From positions 55,364 through 119,363 of the forward strand of contig JAFGSQ010000024.1 of assembly GCA_016934535.1 (NCBI GenBank): DNA of 64,000 nt. The letters are read 5' to 3'. Below the pieces are notes generated by a model, which was not told the DNA's origin, did not search any database, and saw only the letters and a program-made list of their open reading frames with translations. Positions 34,185 to 43,101 of this stretch are shown here, in pieces (within the stretch, counting starts at the first letter, position 1; the number at the start of each line of letters is the position of its first letter). This DNA comes from a candidate division WOR-3 bacterium. Its GTDB lineage: Bacteria; SDB-A. A program made the position numbers and the translations under genes.

Positions 34185-35919
34185 TATGACAAAATTCGCG
34201 ACCTCTTACAGGACTTCTCTTTGCGGGGAAATCCGCGGCTCCATGACCGGCAACAATGTAAGGCTTTGCGGCTGGATAAACAGCCTCAGAAAACACGGAG
34301 GCATTACATTCATTGATCTTCGCGACAGATCCGGGATCGTTCAGATAGTAGTTCATCCTGAAAATATCACGGAGACCTCCTTCAGGCTCGAATCAGCGAT
34401 ATCAATTGAAGGATCTGTAAGAAAAAGACCCGAAGACATGGTCAACAGGGATATCTCTACCGGCGAAATCGAGATAGAAGCCGCGTCAGTTTCTCTTGTC
34501 TCCGACACCATTCCATTACCCTTTCTGCCTGAAGAAGAAGTTAAAGCTTCAACCGAGCTCCGACTCAAACACAGATACCTGGACCTTAGAAGGAACGTCA
34601 TGTTCAGAAATCTTTGGACCCGCCATCTCACAGTTCAGGCCATAAGGGATTTCCTTGCGAAAAACGGCTTCATCGAAATCGAAACACCATACATGACGGC
34701 TCCGACACCCGAAGGCGCGAGAGATTACCTGGTCCCCAGCCGGATTCACCCGGGGAAATTTTACGCTCTGGCACAGTCCCCTCAGCTCTACAAACAACTG
34801 CTAATGGTGTCCGGCGTTGATAGATATTTCCAGTTCGCAAGATGTTTCAGGGACGAAGATATGAGAGCTGACAGACAGCCCGAACACACTCAGATAGACA
34901 TTGAGATGAGTTTTGTCTCCCAGGAGGACGTACTTGCAACGGCCGAAAACCTTTTCAGCCACATTTTCAAGACCGTCCTTGGAAAAGACATACCTGTTCC
35001 GTTTACGAGGCTCACCTACGAAGAAGCTCAGTCGAGGTTCGGTTCAGACAAACCTGACAACCGTTTCGGCACCGAGCTTTTTGAAATCACTGACGCAGTA
35101 CGGGATTGCGGCATGCGCATTTTAGACGGCTCTCCTTTCACCGTCAGCTTATTCGCGGAAAATTTCCTTCCTTCCCGAAAAGAAATCGAAGAACTCGAAA
35201 AAACAGCCAAAGATAATTCTGCCGGTGGACTGCTGTGGGTGAAATTTGAAGGATCAAGCGAAAGCGGCCCCATGTCAAAATACCTGAATCCCCGGCTCAG
35301 ATCCGCGATCAATCCCGATAATAAAAATGGATGCGCATTAATCGTTGCGGGAGAGAAAGACCGGAGCAGAAAAGCTCTCGGCGCCGTAAGACTTGATGTT
35401 GGCAAAAGGACCGGAGCAATAAAAGATTCTTTCAATTTTCTCTGGGTAACAGATTTTCCTCTATTCGAAAAGGACGAAAACGGGGTATGGACGCCGTGTC
35501 ATCACATATTCACCATGCCTAATCCCGAAGATATAAATCTCCTAGAAGAAGACCCGGGAAAAGTTAGAGGCCTGCAATATGACCTGGTGTTAAACGGGGT
35601 CGAACTCGCTTCCGGAAGCATAAGAAATCACAATCCCCGACTTCAGGAAAAGTGCTTTTCCATATTGGGATTTACTCCGGAACAGATTGAAAAAAGATTC
35701 GGATTCCTGATTCACGCTTTTGAATACGCGCCTCCGCCTCACGGAGGAATAGCGCCGGGTATTGACAGGCTGGTCATGATGATGACAGGTTCGAAAAGCA
35801 TCTCCGACGTCATTGCTTTTCCGAAAACCCTTCAGGCGACAGGTCTCATGGAAGACTGCCCTCGCGAAATTGAACAGGAACAATTAAAAGAACTCGGGCT
35901 CAAAAAAGAGCAACAATGA
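34168..35919 (+). CDS. aspS: Aspartate--tRNA ligase
   Basis: Class IIb synthetase, 583 residues, bacterial length with the GAD insert. It has the OB-fold anticodon domain (VRLCGWINSLRKHGG), motif 2 (FRDEDMRADRQPEHTQIDIEMSF) and motif 3 (GIAPGIDRLVMMMTG). The start is TTG at 34168, 7 bases after GAGGAG; an ATG at 34186 has no site. The final codons overlap the deformylase start (ATGA). Whether it also charges tRNA-Asn cannot be told; no GatCAB genes are in the window. Confidence 0.95.
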   Translation: MKSQSDMTKFATSYRTSLCGEIRGSMTGNNVRLCGWINSLRKHGGITFIDLRDRSGIVQIVVHPENITETSFRLESAISIEGSVRKRPEDMVNRDISTGEIEIEAASVSLVSDTIPLPFLPEEEVKASTELRLKHRYLDLRRNVMFRNLWTRHLTVQAIRDFLAKNGFIEIETPYMTAPTPEGARDYLVPSRIHPGKFYALAQSPQLYKQLLMVSGVDRYFQFARCFRDEDMRADRQPEHTQIDIEMSFVSQEDVLATAENLFSHIFKTVLGKDIPVPFTRLTYEEAQSRFGSDKPDNRFGTELFEITDAVRDCGMRILDGSPFTVSLFAENFLPSRKEIEELEKTAKDNSAGGLLWVKFEGSSESGPMSKYLNPRLRSAINPDNKNGCALIVAGEKDRSRKALGAVRLDVGKRTGAIKDSFNFLWVTDFPLFEKDENGVWTPCHHIFTMPNPEDINLLEEDPGKVRGLQYDLVLNGVELASGSIRNHNPRLQEKCFSILGFTPEQIEKRFGFLIHAFEYAPPPHGGIAPGIDRLVMMMTGSKSISDVIAFPKTLQATGLMEDCPREIEQEQLKELGLKKEQQ

Positions 35920-36401
35920 AAATTCTTCATTATCCGGACCCCGTTCTGAAAACCAAAACACCCGACGTCGAATCGTTCGATTCGGACCTGAAAGAGATCA
36001 TTGAAAATATGGTTCCGGTGATGAAAGAACTCGACGGAGTAGGCCTCGCTGCAAATCAGGTAGGAATCTTGAAAAACATCTTCATAGTCCAGATACCAAA
36101 AAAAGAACTGCTCGTTGCCGTCAATCCCAGAATAATATCTTTCTCGGACGAGGAGTTTTTGATGGAAGAAGGATGCCTGAGTTTACCGGGCGTATACATC
36201 GAGATCGCCAGACCCAAAACCGTAACCCTCGAGGCTTATGATGCCGAGGGAAATAAATTTGTTTTAGAAGGCAAAAATCTGCTCGCACGGGCTTTCTGCC
36301 ATGAAACCGAGCACCTGAAAGGCAAAGTCATTCTCGATCATCTCGATTTTGACGAAAGGCTTAAATTCGAGACCCAGTTGAGCTCGAGAAAGATTTTCTA
36401 A
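35916..36401 (+). CDS. def: Peptide deformylase
   Basis: Removes the formyl group from nascent N-terminal Met. 161 residues. The three motifs are intact: GVGLAANQVG (41-50), EGCLSLPG with metal ligand C87, and CHETEHLKG with H129/H133 and E130. Metal coordination by Cys-His-His is therefore predicted to be normal. It overlaps aspS by the ATGA tetranucleotide. Confidence 0.95.
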   Translation: MKILHYPDPVLKTKTPDVESFDSDLKEIIENMVPVMKELDGVGLAANQVGILKNIFIVQIPKKELLVAVNPRIISFSDEEFLMEEGCLSLPGVYIEIARPKTVTLEAYDAEGNKFVLEGKNLLARAFCHETEHLKGKVILDHLDFDERLKFETQLSSRKIF

Positions 36402-36512
36402 AAATCCATATATAAAATTTAATATTTTTCTGCCTGAATCATCCTCGGATAAATTACAGTAATATTATAATCACCAATAATGAAAGTTGTTCCATGGCTG
36501 GTCAGAATTTAA

Positions 36513-36540
36513 TTGTTTTTTAATACTCTTCCCATATAAT
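36513..36540 (+). promoter_or_regulatory. Putative promoter of the slipin gene
   Basis: TTGTTT (36513-36518), 16-base spacer, consensus TATAAT (36535-36540) in an AT-rich gap of 180 bases after def. Transcription would start near 36547, about 35 bases before the slipin ATG, which has a strong AAAAGGAGG site. Confidence 0.55.
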
Positions 36541-36581
36541 TTAGATCATGTGAGAAAAATAATAATAGAAAAGGAGGTTCC

Positions 36582-37337
36582 ATGCCTTGTTTGTTGATTT
36601 TCATCGCGTTTTGGGCTGTATTCTTTTTCTTTTACATTCTCAGGGGAATCAGGATCATTTATCAATACGAAAGAGGCGTTGTATTCACTCTCGGCAAATA
36701 CAGCCACATCAAAGAACCTGGCATCCGCTGGGTCTTTCCCATTATTCAGACGATGAGAAGAGTTGACATTAGAATCAAAACCGTAGACGTTCCCAGGCAG
36801 GAAGTCATAACCAAAGACAACATTCCCATTTTAGCCAACACGGTCGTATATTTCAAAGTTGAAAATCCTGTCAATGCCATAATAAAGATTGACGATTACG
36901 TTTACGCAGTCAGGCAGTTCACTCAAGCAGCCCTCAGAGACATAGTCGGAAACAACGAACTTGACTTCGTCCTGACAGAAAGAGTCCAGGTAGCCGAGAG
37001 CATCCAGAAGATCGTGGACACGGAAACAGCGGAATGGGGTGTAGACATTGAGTCAATTAAAATCCAGGAAATTGAACTCCCCGCGGAAATGAAGAGAGCA
37101 ATGGCAAAACAGGCAGAAGCCGAAAGAGAAAGAAGAGCCGTCATAATCGCATCAGACGGTGAATTGAAAGCTTCTGAAAACCTCCGCCAGGCCGCCGAAA
37201 CTTTGTCTAAAAATCCCGCCGCTCTGCATTTGAGAACTCTCCAGACTATAAGGGACATAGCCGCGGATCCCTCTGAAAAGATAATCCTTTACCTTCCTTC
37301 GGACATTGCCGACATAATAAAAAAAATCACCCCGTAA
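36582..37337 (+). CDS. Slipin (stomatin-like SPFH protein)
   Basis: 251 residues: an N-terminal membrane anchor (about 3-21) and the SPFH/band-7 domain with IIYQYERGVVFTLGKY, PGIRWVFPIIQ, RRVDIRIKTVDVP and the helix MKRAMAKQAEAERERRAVII. These are stomatin/prohibitin-family scaffolds of membrane microdomains, often paired with NfeD-type proteases, which are not found here. It ends with a C-terminal helical domain. The hexulose-phosphate-synthase-like gene follows after 15 bases. Confidence 0.88.
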   Translation: MPCLLIFIAFWAVFFFFYILRGIRIIYQYERGVVFTLGKYSHIKEPGIRWVFPIIQTMRRVDIRIKTVDVPRQEVITKDNIPILANTVVYFKVENPVNAIIKIDDYVYAVRQFTQAALRDIVGNNELDFVLTERVQVAESIQKIVDTETAEWGVDIESIKIQEIELPAEMKRAMAKQAEAERERRAVIIASDGELKASENLRQAAETLSKNPAALHLRTLQTIRDIAADPSEKIILYLPSDIADIIKKITP

Positions 37338-37352
37338 CGGACACGAACTAAA

Positions 37353-38018
37353 ATGCTCAACAGCAGGAAAAGATATCTTCAAATAGCTTTCAATTACGAC
37401 TCCGATCAGGTTTCGAGAATCCTTCCTCACATTCCGAAAAACGGCAGAATTCTCATTGAAGCCGGAACGCCCTACATAAAGAAAGAAGGACTGAACGGAA
37501 TAAAGCTGATAAGGCAGATGTGGACGGGTATAATCGTCGCTGATCTCAAGACCCTCGACGGAGGGTCTTCCGAGGTCAGGTTCGCTTTTGGCGCAGGCGC
37601 AAACGCAGTCACCGTACTCGGAAGCGCCCCTGTGGAAACGCTCAATTACTTTGTCGAGATGTGTTCAAAACTTAGGGTATATTCGATGATAGACATGCTC
37701 GGCGTCGAAGACCCTCTGAAGGTAATGCTCAAGCTGAGAACGCCCCCGGACGTAGTAGTAATACATAGAGGAAGAGACGAGGAAACTACTCGCGGAAAGG
37801 TCATCAAATACAAACAGATAAACAAGATACGCAGTAAGTACGACGTCTTCATCTCTGCGGCCGGCGGCATAGACCTGAGAGAAGCCAGAAGCGCGATTTT
37901 CAACGGAGCGGACATTGTCGTCGCGAACATAGTCACGCCGAACGATCCATGGGTCGGTATAAGCACTTCCGCCGACGTCAGCCGAATGGCCCGTGAATTT
38001 TTGACGACAATAGAATAA
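37353..38018 (+). CDS. HUMPS/OMPDC-superfamily protein, 3-hexulose-6-phosphate synthase-like
   Basis: TIM barrel of 221 residues. The D-x-K-x-x-D catalytic signature (ADLKTLD, about 62-68) and the block FAFGAGANAVTVLGSAP are those of 3-hexulose-6-phosphate synthase and 3-keto-gulonate-6-phosphate decarboxylase, and the C-terminal FISAAGGIDLREARSAIFNGADIVV is the phosphate-binding part. HPS condenses formaldehyde with ribulose 5-phosphate; no isomerase (PHI) gene is adjacent, so the pathway role is open. It follows the slipin gene. Confidence 0.65.
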   Translation: MLNSRKRYLQIAFNYDSDQVSRILPHIPKNGRILIEAGTPYIKKEGLNGIKLIRQMWTGIIVADLKTLDGGSSEVRFAFGAGANAVTVLGSAPVETLNYFVEMCSKLRVYSMIDMLGVEDPLKVMLKLRTPPDVVVIHRGRDEETTRGKVIKYKQINKIRSKYDVFISAAGGIDLREARSAIFNGADIVVANIVTPNDPWVGISTSADVSRMAREFLTTIE

Positions 38019-38125
38019 CGGCCTGAAGACTGATCTGATTAAAGGTAATAACAATAAGGGATCGGCGCGATCAAAGACACATAGCTCGTAAGAAAAATCG
38101 AATTCATTGTATGCTGATTTACAAT

Positions 38126-38848
38126 TCAGTCGAAGACAATGAATCCGCAGGTGCTGAATTCTGGTACGAGCTGGTATCCCTCAGTAAGTTTGATCCCAAT
38201 TTTTTCTGCCTCAAGCAGTTTTAATATCTTGTACTGCTGCAACAAATCAGGACAACCCCTGTATCCTAACCCGTAACGCCTGCTTTTGGGGACTCTGCAC
38301 TCACTCTCAACTCTTCTGCTGACGTACTTAGCACAAGCCTCCGTCAACTCACAGGCAAAACCGTTTAGTAGAAAATACTCAAGATACATGTCGTCGTTCA
38401 AAAGATTTTTAAGTTCACCCGAGAACGAATCTCCCGCTGTAACTGCGAACAGGCACCCGTTATCTTTCCCGAATTTATTTCTGAAAAAAAAACCGATTTC
38501 CGGGTCTTTTTGAGATTTTTTCGTTGGAAATACCAGTTCTTCTCTTTTTTCTCCGTTTACATCTATTAAATCGACCTTGTTCCCTCTTTTTCCAAACTTG
38601 AAATAAGCAAAGGAGCATCGCATGTCAGCGAGGTTTTTATCAGAGACGGTTCTGACAATTTTCTCGAAGCTTTTTTCCGCATCGAAACCGAATCTTTCTC
38701 TTGTCCCTGCGTTTTTAAGATCCCACCTGACGTTGAAAAGTGCGTCCTTATCGAGGTGCTTGAGAATTTCACCCAAATGTAAGCTTTTTATTATTGTCAG
38801 TCGATCTGCAAACTGTTCTTGCGATTCAGCTCTTTTCGAACCGCCCAC
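38126..38848 (-). CDS. Stand-alone MetH reactivation (S-adenosylmethionine-binding) domain
   Basis: 240 residues equal to the C-terminal activation domain of MetH. The SAM-binding signature is recognisable as RRYGLGYRGCPDLLQQ and the C-terminal STCGFIVF. This domain brings SAM and reduced flavodoxin to restore inactive cob(II)alamin. In E. coli it is fused to MetH; a separate gene is known in Thermotoga. Its ATG overlaps the metH 3' end by 23 bases in another frame. No sign of a disabling mutation in either gene, so this is a natural split. Confidence 0.85.
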   Translation of the reverse strand: MGGSKRAESQEQFADRLTIIKSLHLGEILKHLDKDALFNVRWDLKNAGTRERFGFDAEKSFEKIVRTVSDKNLADMRCSFAYFKFGKRGNKVDLIDVNGEKREELVFPTKKSQKDPEIGFFFRNKFGKDNGCLFAVTAGDSFSGELKNLLNDDMYLEYFLLNGFACELTEACAKYVSRRVESECRVPKSRRYGLGYRGCPDLLQQYKILKLLEAEKIGIKLTEGYQLVPEFSTCGFIVFD

Positions 38849-41360
38849 GTCTTTCCTCCATAATCTTCATAGCCGCAAAAGCATCCCTGGCATAAAAGAC
38901 CTCACTTTGAACGGCTTCTTTCACTTCTTTGACGTAACTTTCGCTAAGTGCTGCTCCTCCGCAGATGACAGCTACCCCCGGAGATGAATTTTTTAGTTCT
39001 TCGATCACTTTTTTCATGTACTGTGCAGAACTGATCAAGAGACCGCTCAAACCAACGAAATCCGGCTTCATCCCTTTTACTGATGCCGCTATCTCTTCGG
39101 CAGATTTGTCGACCCCAATATCTACGACTTCTATCCCGCTGTTCTCCAAAATTACTCTTACTATGTTTTTGCCTATGTCGTGAATGTCACCTTTAACGGT
39201 TGCGAGGATTATTTTTATTTTTTCTCCGTTGTTTTGCGCGCATTTTAAATGAGGTCTGAGCTTTTCTAACGCCTTGTGCATCGTCTGAGAAGAGCACAAG
39301 ACGAAAGGTAGATGGGTTTCTCCCCTTTCAAACCTATCACCGACGCTTTTCATCGCAGGAAGAAGGATATTCACGAGTATATCTTCGGCCCCAACTTTTT
39401 TAAGCAAATGGGATAAAACATCTTCTAATCCCTCTTCTCTCCCTCCAATTATATGAAACGTCAATTTATCTTCGTCGCTTTCAAAATCATTTTCAGTCGC
39501 TTTTGTGAAATGTTTTTTTTCATTTTTCCGCTCACCGAGGAACTCGGCCAATACATCACCCGGATCCTTCGTGCCGGAAAATATAAGCTCTTCAGCGCTA
39601 ATCCTCGCTTTTTCCGGTATTTCATGTATCGGTCTGACTGAGGTGGTGTCTATTATTGCCGCATCGAGACCCGCCTTCAAAGCGTGATACAAATATACGG
39701 AGTTCAGCGCCGTCCGATGATTTTTGTCAAATCCGTGGGACACATTGCTGATGCCGAGAATAGACTTGGTCCCGGGAAACATTTCCTTTAATAATTTCAG
39801 GGATTTTATGGCGGATTCTGCGCTTTTTCGCGTGAGGCAATCCGCCGAAGCGAGAGAAAAGGTTAAAGGATCGAAGAAAATATCCTGAACCTTTATTCCG
39901 TGTTCGACAACGGCGAAGTCGAAAATTTTTCGGGCAATCTCGATTTTTTGTTTTAAATCAATGGCGTAACCTTTTTCATCGGCAAGAATACAGACCACAG
40001 CCGCACCGAATTCTCTGACTGTCTTCAGGATTCCTGAAGCTTTTTCCATGTTTTCAAGGCTGACTGAATTTACAAGCGTTTTTCCCGGATACGCCTTGAG
40101 GAATTCATTTACGGATTTTTCATCTGTAGTGTCCGCGCAGACAGGAACCTCCAATATTTTTCCCATCGATTTTCCGATTTCGGCGAAATCTCTGCTCTCG
40201 TTCCTTCCTGTAACAGCAAGGCTCAGATCCAAACAATGCACGCCATTTTTTTGCTCGGCGAGAGCTAGGTCCAACACTTTCTTGATATCACCTCCGACAA
40301 CAGCTTTTTTGAACTCCCTGCTTCCGGAAGCATTGGTTTTTTCAGAGATGATCAGCGGTTTCGGGAACATATCAGTCGACACGGACGAGTACAATGAGGC
40401 GAGTGAAGGTACGAATATTTTTTTGTTTTCACAGAAAGTCAGGCTCTCCGTCCTAATCACCAGTTGGCGTATATGTTCAAAAGAAACTCCGCAGCAGCCG
40501 CCCATCATCCTGAATCCGTGTTTCTTCGCCTGATTCACTACTGTTTCGGCGAACTCTTCCGGACCGCAGTCGTAAGTAATGCTGTTTCTAACAACTCTCG
40601 GCATGCCGGCATTTGGCAGATACAGGAAATCGAAAGGTGAACTTTTCAGGAAATCTCCTATGGGGGCGTCAAATTGTTTCGGTCCGAATCCGCAATTCAG
40701 TCCGGCTGCGAGAAAGTCATAGGACTGAAACGTCCCGAGGAATGATTTGCACGACATACCCGCAACTGTCCTTCCTTTCTCTCCTATTGTTATAAGAACC
40801 GAAACGGGAATTTTTACCTGCCTCTGTTCAGCCACTTTGGCGGCGGCAGCAAGAGCGGCTTTTACCTGAATCGGATCCTGGCACGTCTCTATCTGAAGCA
40901 TGTCCACCCCTCCCTCGGCAAGCCCCTGTATCTGCATTTCGAAAGATTTGAATAATTCGTCAAAAGTGATCTGACCCAGAACCGGAAATCTTCTTCCTGG
41001 ACCTATGGAGCCTGAGACGTATCTTTTCTTTTTCCCTTTAGAATGTTTTTTTGCAGCCTTTTTTGCTATCCTTGCACCTTCAGCGTTGATCCTGCGGCAG
41101 AAGTCTTCCGCCCCCTCATCGTCAAGCGTCAGAAAATCCCCTCCAAAAGTGTTGGTTTCTATAACATCGCATCCTGCCTCGAGGAATCCCTCATGTATAC
41201 CCGTTACCATATCGGGATTGTTCAGATTGAGCATTTCGTATATTTCTCCGTCTTTTTTCGCAATACCGCGTTCGCTGGCGACAGACGCCAGTGAAGTGCC
41301 CATTCCGCCGTCAAAAATAACGGCGTTTCTTTTTATAAAATCATCAAAATGTATCGCCAT
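38826..41360 (-). CDS. metH: Cobalamin-dependent methionine synthase, core (homocysteine, pterin and B12 domains)
   Basis: 844 residues without the reactivation domain. Homocysteine-binding domain (about 1-310) with zinc ligands C223 (GLNCG), C289 and C290 (GGCCG). Pterin-binding domain about 330-610. B12-cap and Rossmann domain about 640-835 with the D-x-H-x-x-G motif (D725, H727, G730; H727 is the lower axial ligand) and CGGAALS. It methylates homocysteine with 5-methyl-THF in the cytoplasm. metF lies 15 bases upstream. The reactivation domain is the next gene. Confidence 0.95.
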   Translation of the reverse strand: MAIHFDDFIKRNAVIFDGGMGTSLASVASERGIAKKDGEIYEMLNLNNPDMVTGIHEGFLEAGCDVIETNTFGGDFLTLDDEGAEDFCRRINAEGARIAKKAAKKHSKGKKKRYVSGSIGPGRRFPVLGQITFDELFKSFEMQIQGLAEGGVDMLQIETCQDPIQVKAALAAAAKVAEQRQVKIPVSVLITIGEKGRTVAGMSCKSFLGTFQSYDFLAAGLNCGFGPKQFDAPIGDFLKSSPFDFLYLPNAGMPRVVRNSITYDCGPEEFAETVVNQAKKHGFRMMGGCCGVSFEHIRQLVIRTESLTFCENKKIFVPSLASLYSSVSTDMFPKPLIISEKTNASGSREFKKAVVGGDIKKVLDLALAEQKNGVHCLDLSLAVTGRNESRDFAEIGKSMGKILEVPVCADTTDEKSVNEFLKAYPGKTLVNSVSLENMEKASGILKTVREFGAAVVCILADEKGYAIDLKQKIEIARKIFDFAVVEHGIKVQDIFFDPLTFSLASADCLTRKSAESAIKSLKLLKEMFPGTKSILGISNVSHGFDKNHRTALNSVYLYHALKAGLDAAIIDTTSVRPIHEIPEKARISAEELIFSGTKDPGDVLAEFLGERKNEKKHFTKATENDFESDEDKLTFHIIGGREEGLEDVLSHLLKKVGAEDILVNILLPAMKSVGDRFERGETHLPFVLCSSQTMHKALEKLRPHLKCAQNNGEKIKIILATVKGDIHDIGKNIVRVILENSGIEVVDIGVDKSAEEIAASVKGMKPDFVGLSGLLISSAQYMKKVIEELKNSSPGVAVICGGAALSESYVKEVKEAVQSEVFYARDAFAAMKIMEERRGRFEKS

Positions 41361-41374
41361 GATTCATACCACTT

Positions 41375-42340
41375 TCACGAAAAACATCCCCGGAATCTTT
41401 CAAGTAAAAGATTCGTCGAAAGGGCTTTTCCCATAGTAAAAAGATGAACGCACGGAACCTCAAAGTCCAACAGTTTTTCTATCAACCCTGCCATGTATTT
41501 CGCGGCGGTTTCTCTTTCCTTTTCAGGAGTTTTCGCTTCTTCCATCCGCTTCAAAAATACATGGGGAACGGTCGCTGAAAAAATCCTCGGCACTGCTTCG
41601 AGTCCTCTTCTGCTCAACAGAGGTTTCAATCCGGGTATGACAGGTACGCATATCCCTTTTACCCTCATTATTTCGACGAATCTCTTATAGACTCCGAAAC
41701 CGAAAAATGCCTGGGTAATTGTGAATGATGCGCCTGCCGATATTTTTTTTACGAAATTCTTTATATCCTCTTCGCGGTTCAAAGACTCGCGGTGCTTTTC
41801 TGGATAGCCTGCCGCACCAATACAGAAATCTGTACTCACTGTCTCTCTGCCTCCTGCAGGCTCGGTGTAAATTCCCCTGTTGAGTCCGGATATCTGCTTT
41901 ATCAGCTGAAACGCATATTTGTGCCCCTCTTCTTCATATTTGAAGGCTCCTCGAGCGTCCATCGGGTCTCCTCTCACAGCAAAGACATTGTCGAAACCGA
42001 GAAAACTCAGATCTATAAGAAGATCTTCTGTTTTAAAACGATCGAGTCCGGCGCAGACAACATGCGGAACGGTTTCTACGCCGAATTCCTTCCTTATGGC
42101 GGAGCATACGCCTATCGTTCCAGGTTTCCTGTTGTTGCTGGCCACGGAAATCTTTCCGTCTTTGCATGTGTACTCGAGGGAACATCCCTTGTTGGTAACG
42201 CTGACGAATCTGGGATTGTGAGCGATTATTTTGTCCATTGTCTTAAAAATTGAATCGATAGACGATCCCCTCTCGGGCGGTACAACTTCAAAAGACAGAG
42301 CAGGTTTCGCTCCTGGTTTCAGACAATCTGTAATTTTCAT
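41375..42340 (-). CDS. metF: Methylenetetrahydrofolate reductase
   Basis: FAD-dependent enzyme giving 5-methyl-THF for MetH. 321 residues, bacterial length. N-terminal SFEVVPPERGSS (catalytic Glu), NVFAVRGDP for folate binding, GAAGYPEKH and FTITQAFF are all MetF blocks. The ATG overlaps the stop of the UPF0280 gene (ATGA). Its place in the operon supplies the methyl donor for the neighbouring metH. Confidence 0.95.
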   Translation of the reverse strand: MKITDCLKPGAKPALSFEVVPPERGSSIDSIFKTMDKIIAHNPRFVSVTNKGCSLEYTCKDGKISVASNNRKPGTIGVCSAIRKEFGVETVPHVVCAGLDRFKTEDLLIDLSFLGFDNVFAVRGDPMDARGAFKYEEEGHKYAFQLIKQISGLNRGIYTEPAGGRETVSTDFCIGAAGYPEKHRESLNREEDIKNFVKKISAGASFTITQAFFGFGVYKRFVEIMRVKGICVPVIPGLKPLLSRRGLEAVPRIFSATVPHVFLKRMEEAKTPEKERETAAKYMAGLIEKLLDFEVPCVHLFTMGKALSTNLLLERFRGCFS

Positions 42341-43101
42341 CTTGTAGATGCTCCTGACAGCGACAAGTCAATACCTTCAAGGCTTTTTATGCACAGCTTG
42401 TTTTCAAAAACACCGACGGCGCAGAGTATTTCCTCATCTCTTTCAGCTAAGGCTATCGCTTTTTCGAGGCCCTCAAAGCTTTTTACTTCATTGCTCAAAG
42501 CTGTGGCGTACATGTCAGCCAGAACAGGATCACGGCATACGACCGTGAAAGAATCAGCCCAGCCAAAATTAAGTGAATGTCCGATTTTTCCCGATGAAGT
42601 GCAAATCCCGCAGGGAGTCAAATAAGGCTCCAGAGACAACACCAGATCAGAACCGAAGCGGGCGCTTCCTGTTTCAATTATGACATTTACAGGTTTATTT
42701 GTTTTAAGATATATGTCTCCTCCGTTTTCTATAATGAATTCCTTGACCGAATATCCGCTTTCAAGCAAGTTACCGATGATATTGGTAAAATATCCGGCAA
42801 TGCCGGCCATAGGTCCGACTCCGGTTTTTTTTGAGTGTTCATAAAGTATCCTGAATTTGTCGATGCATTTATCGGGGTATTCAAGTGCGCTCAACGAGCT
42901 TAGAAAAATCGGGTTTTCAGATATGTGCTCATCAAACAGTTTTCTTGTTTCAATTATCTCCCCCAAAACGGCCTCAGGAAGAGACAGATCATAACTCAAC
43001 GGATCTAATCCTATCCAAACGTCAGTGTCCAAAAATCCTGCTTCGAAATACCAGAATCTGTCCTCTCTGATTTTTTTTCTGTATGACCTCAGGGTAAACA
43101 T
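42337..43101 (-). CDS. UPF0280 (ApbE-like) protein, partner of homocysteine synthase
   Basis: 254 residues of the UPF0280/COG2122 family, related in fold to ApbE flavin transferase. Signature blocks are GVGPMAGIAGYFTNIIGN and FIIENGGDIYLK, and a C-terminal SSGKIGHSLNFGWADSFTVV. In methanogens and sulfate reducers this gene is linked genetically with DUF39 and needed for the aspartate-semialdehyde route to homocysteine. It overlaps the DUF39 gene by 13 bases and metF by 4, giving tight coupling. Confidence 0.85.
   Translation of the reverse strand: MFTLRSYRKKIREDRFWYFEAGFLDTDVWIGLDPLSYDLSLPEAVLGEIIETRKLFDEHISENPIFLSSLSALEYPDKCIDKFRILYEHSKKTGVGPMAGIAGYFTNIIGNLLESGYSVKEFIIENGGDIYLKTNKPVNVIIETGSARFGSDLVLSLEPYLTPCGICTSSGKIGHSLNFGWADSFTVVCRDPVLADMYATALSNEVKSFEGLEKAIALAERDEEILCAVGVFENKLCIKSLEGIDLSLSGASTR

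Noticed and set aside
38826-38848. metH disrupted by a frameshift
   Set aside because: Both genes have intact ends and starts, and a separate reactivation domain is known in other bacteria.
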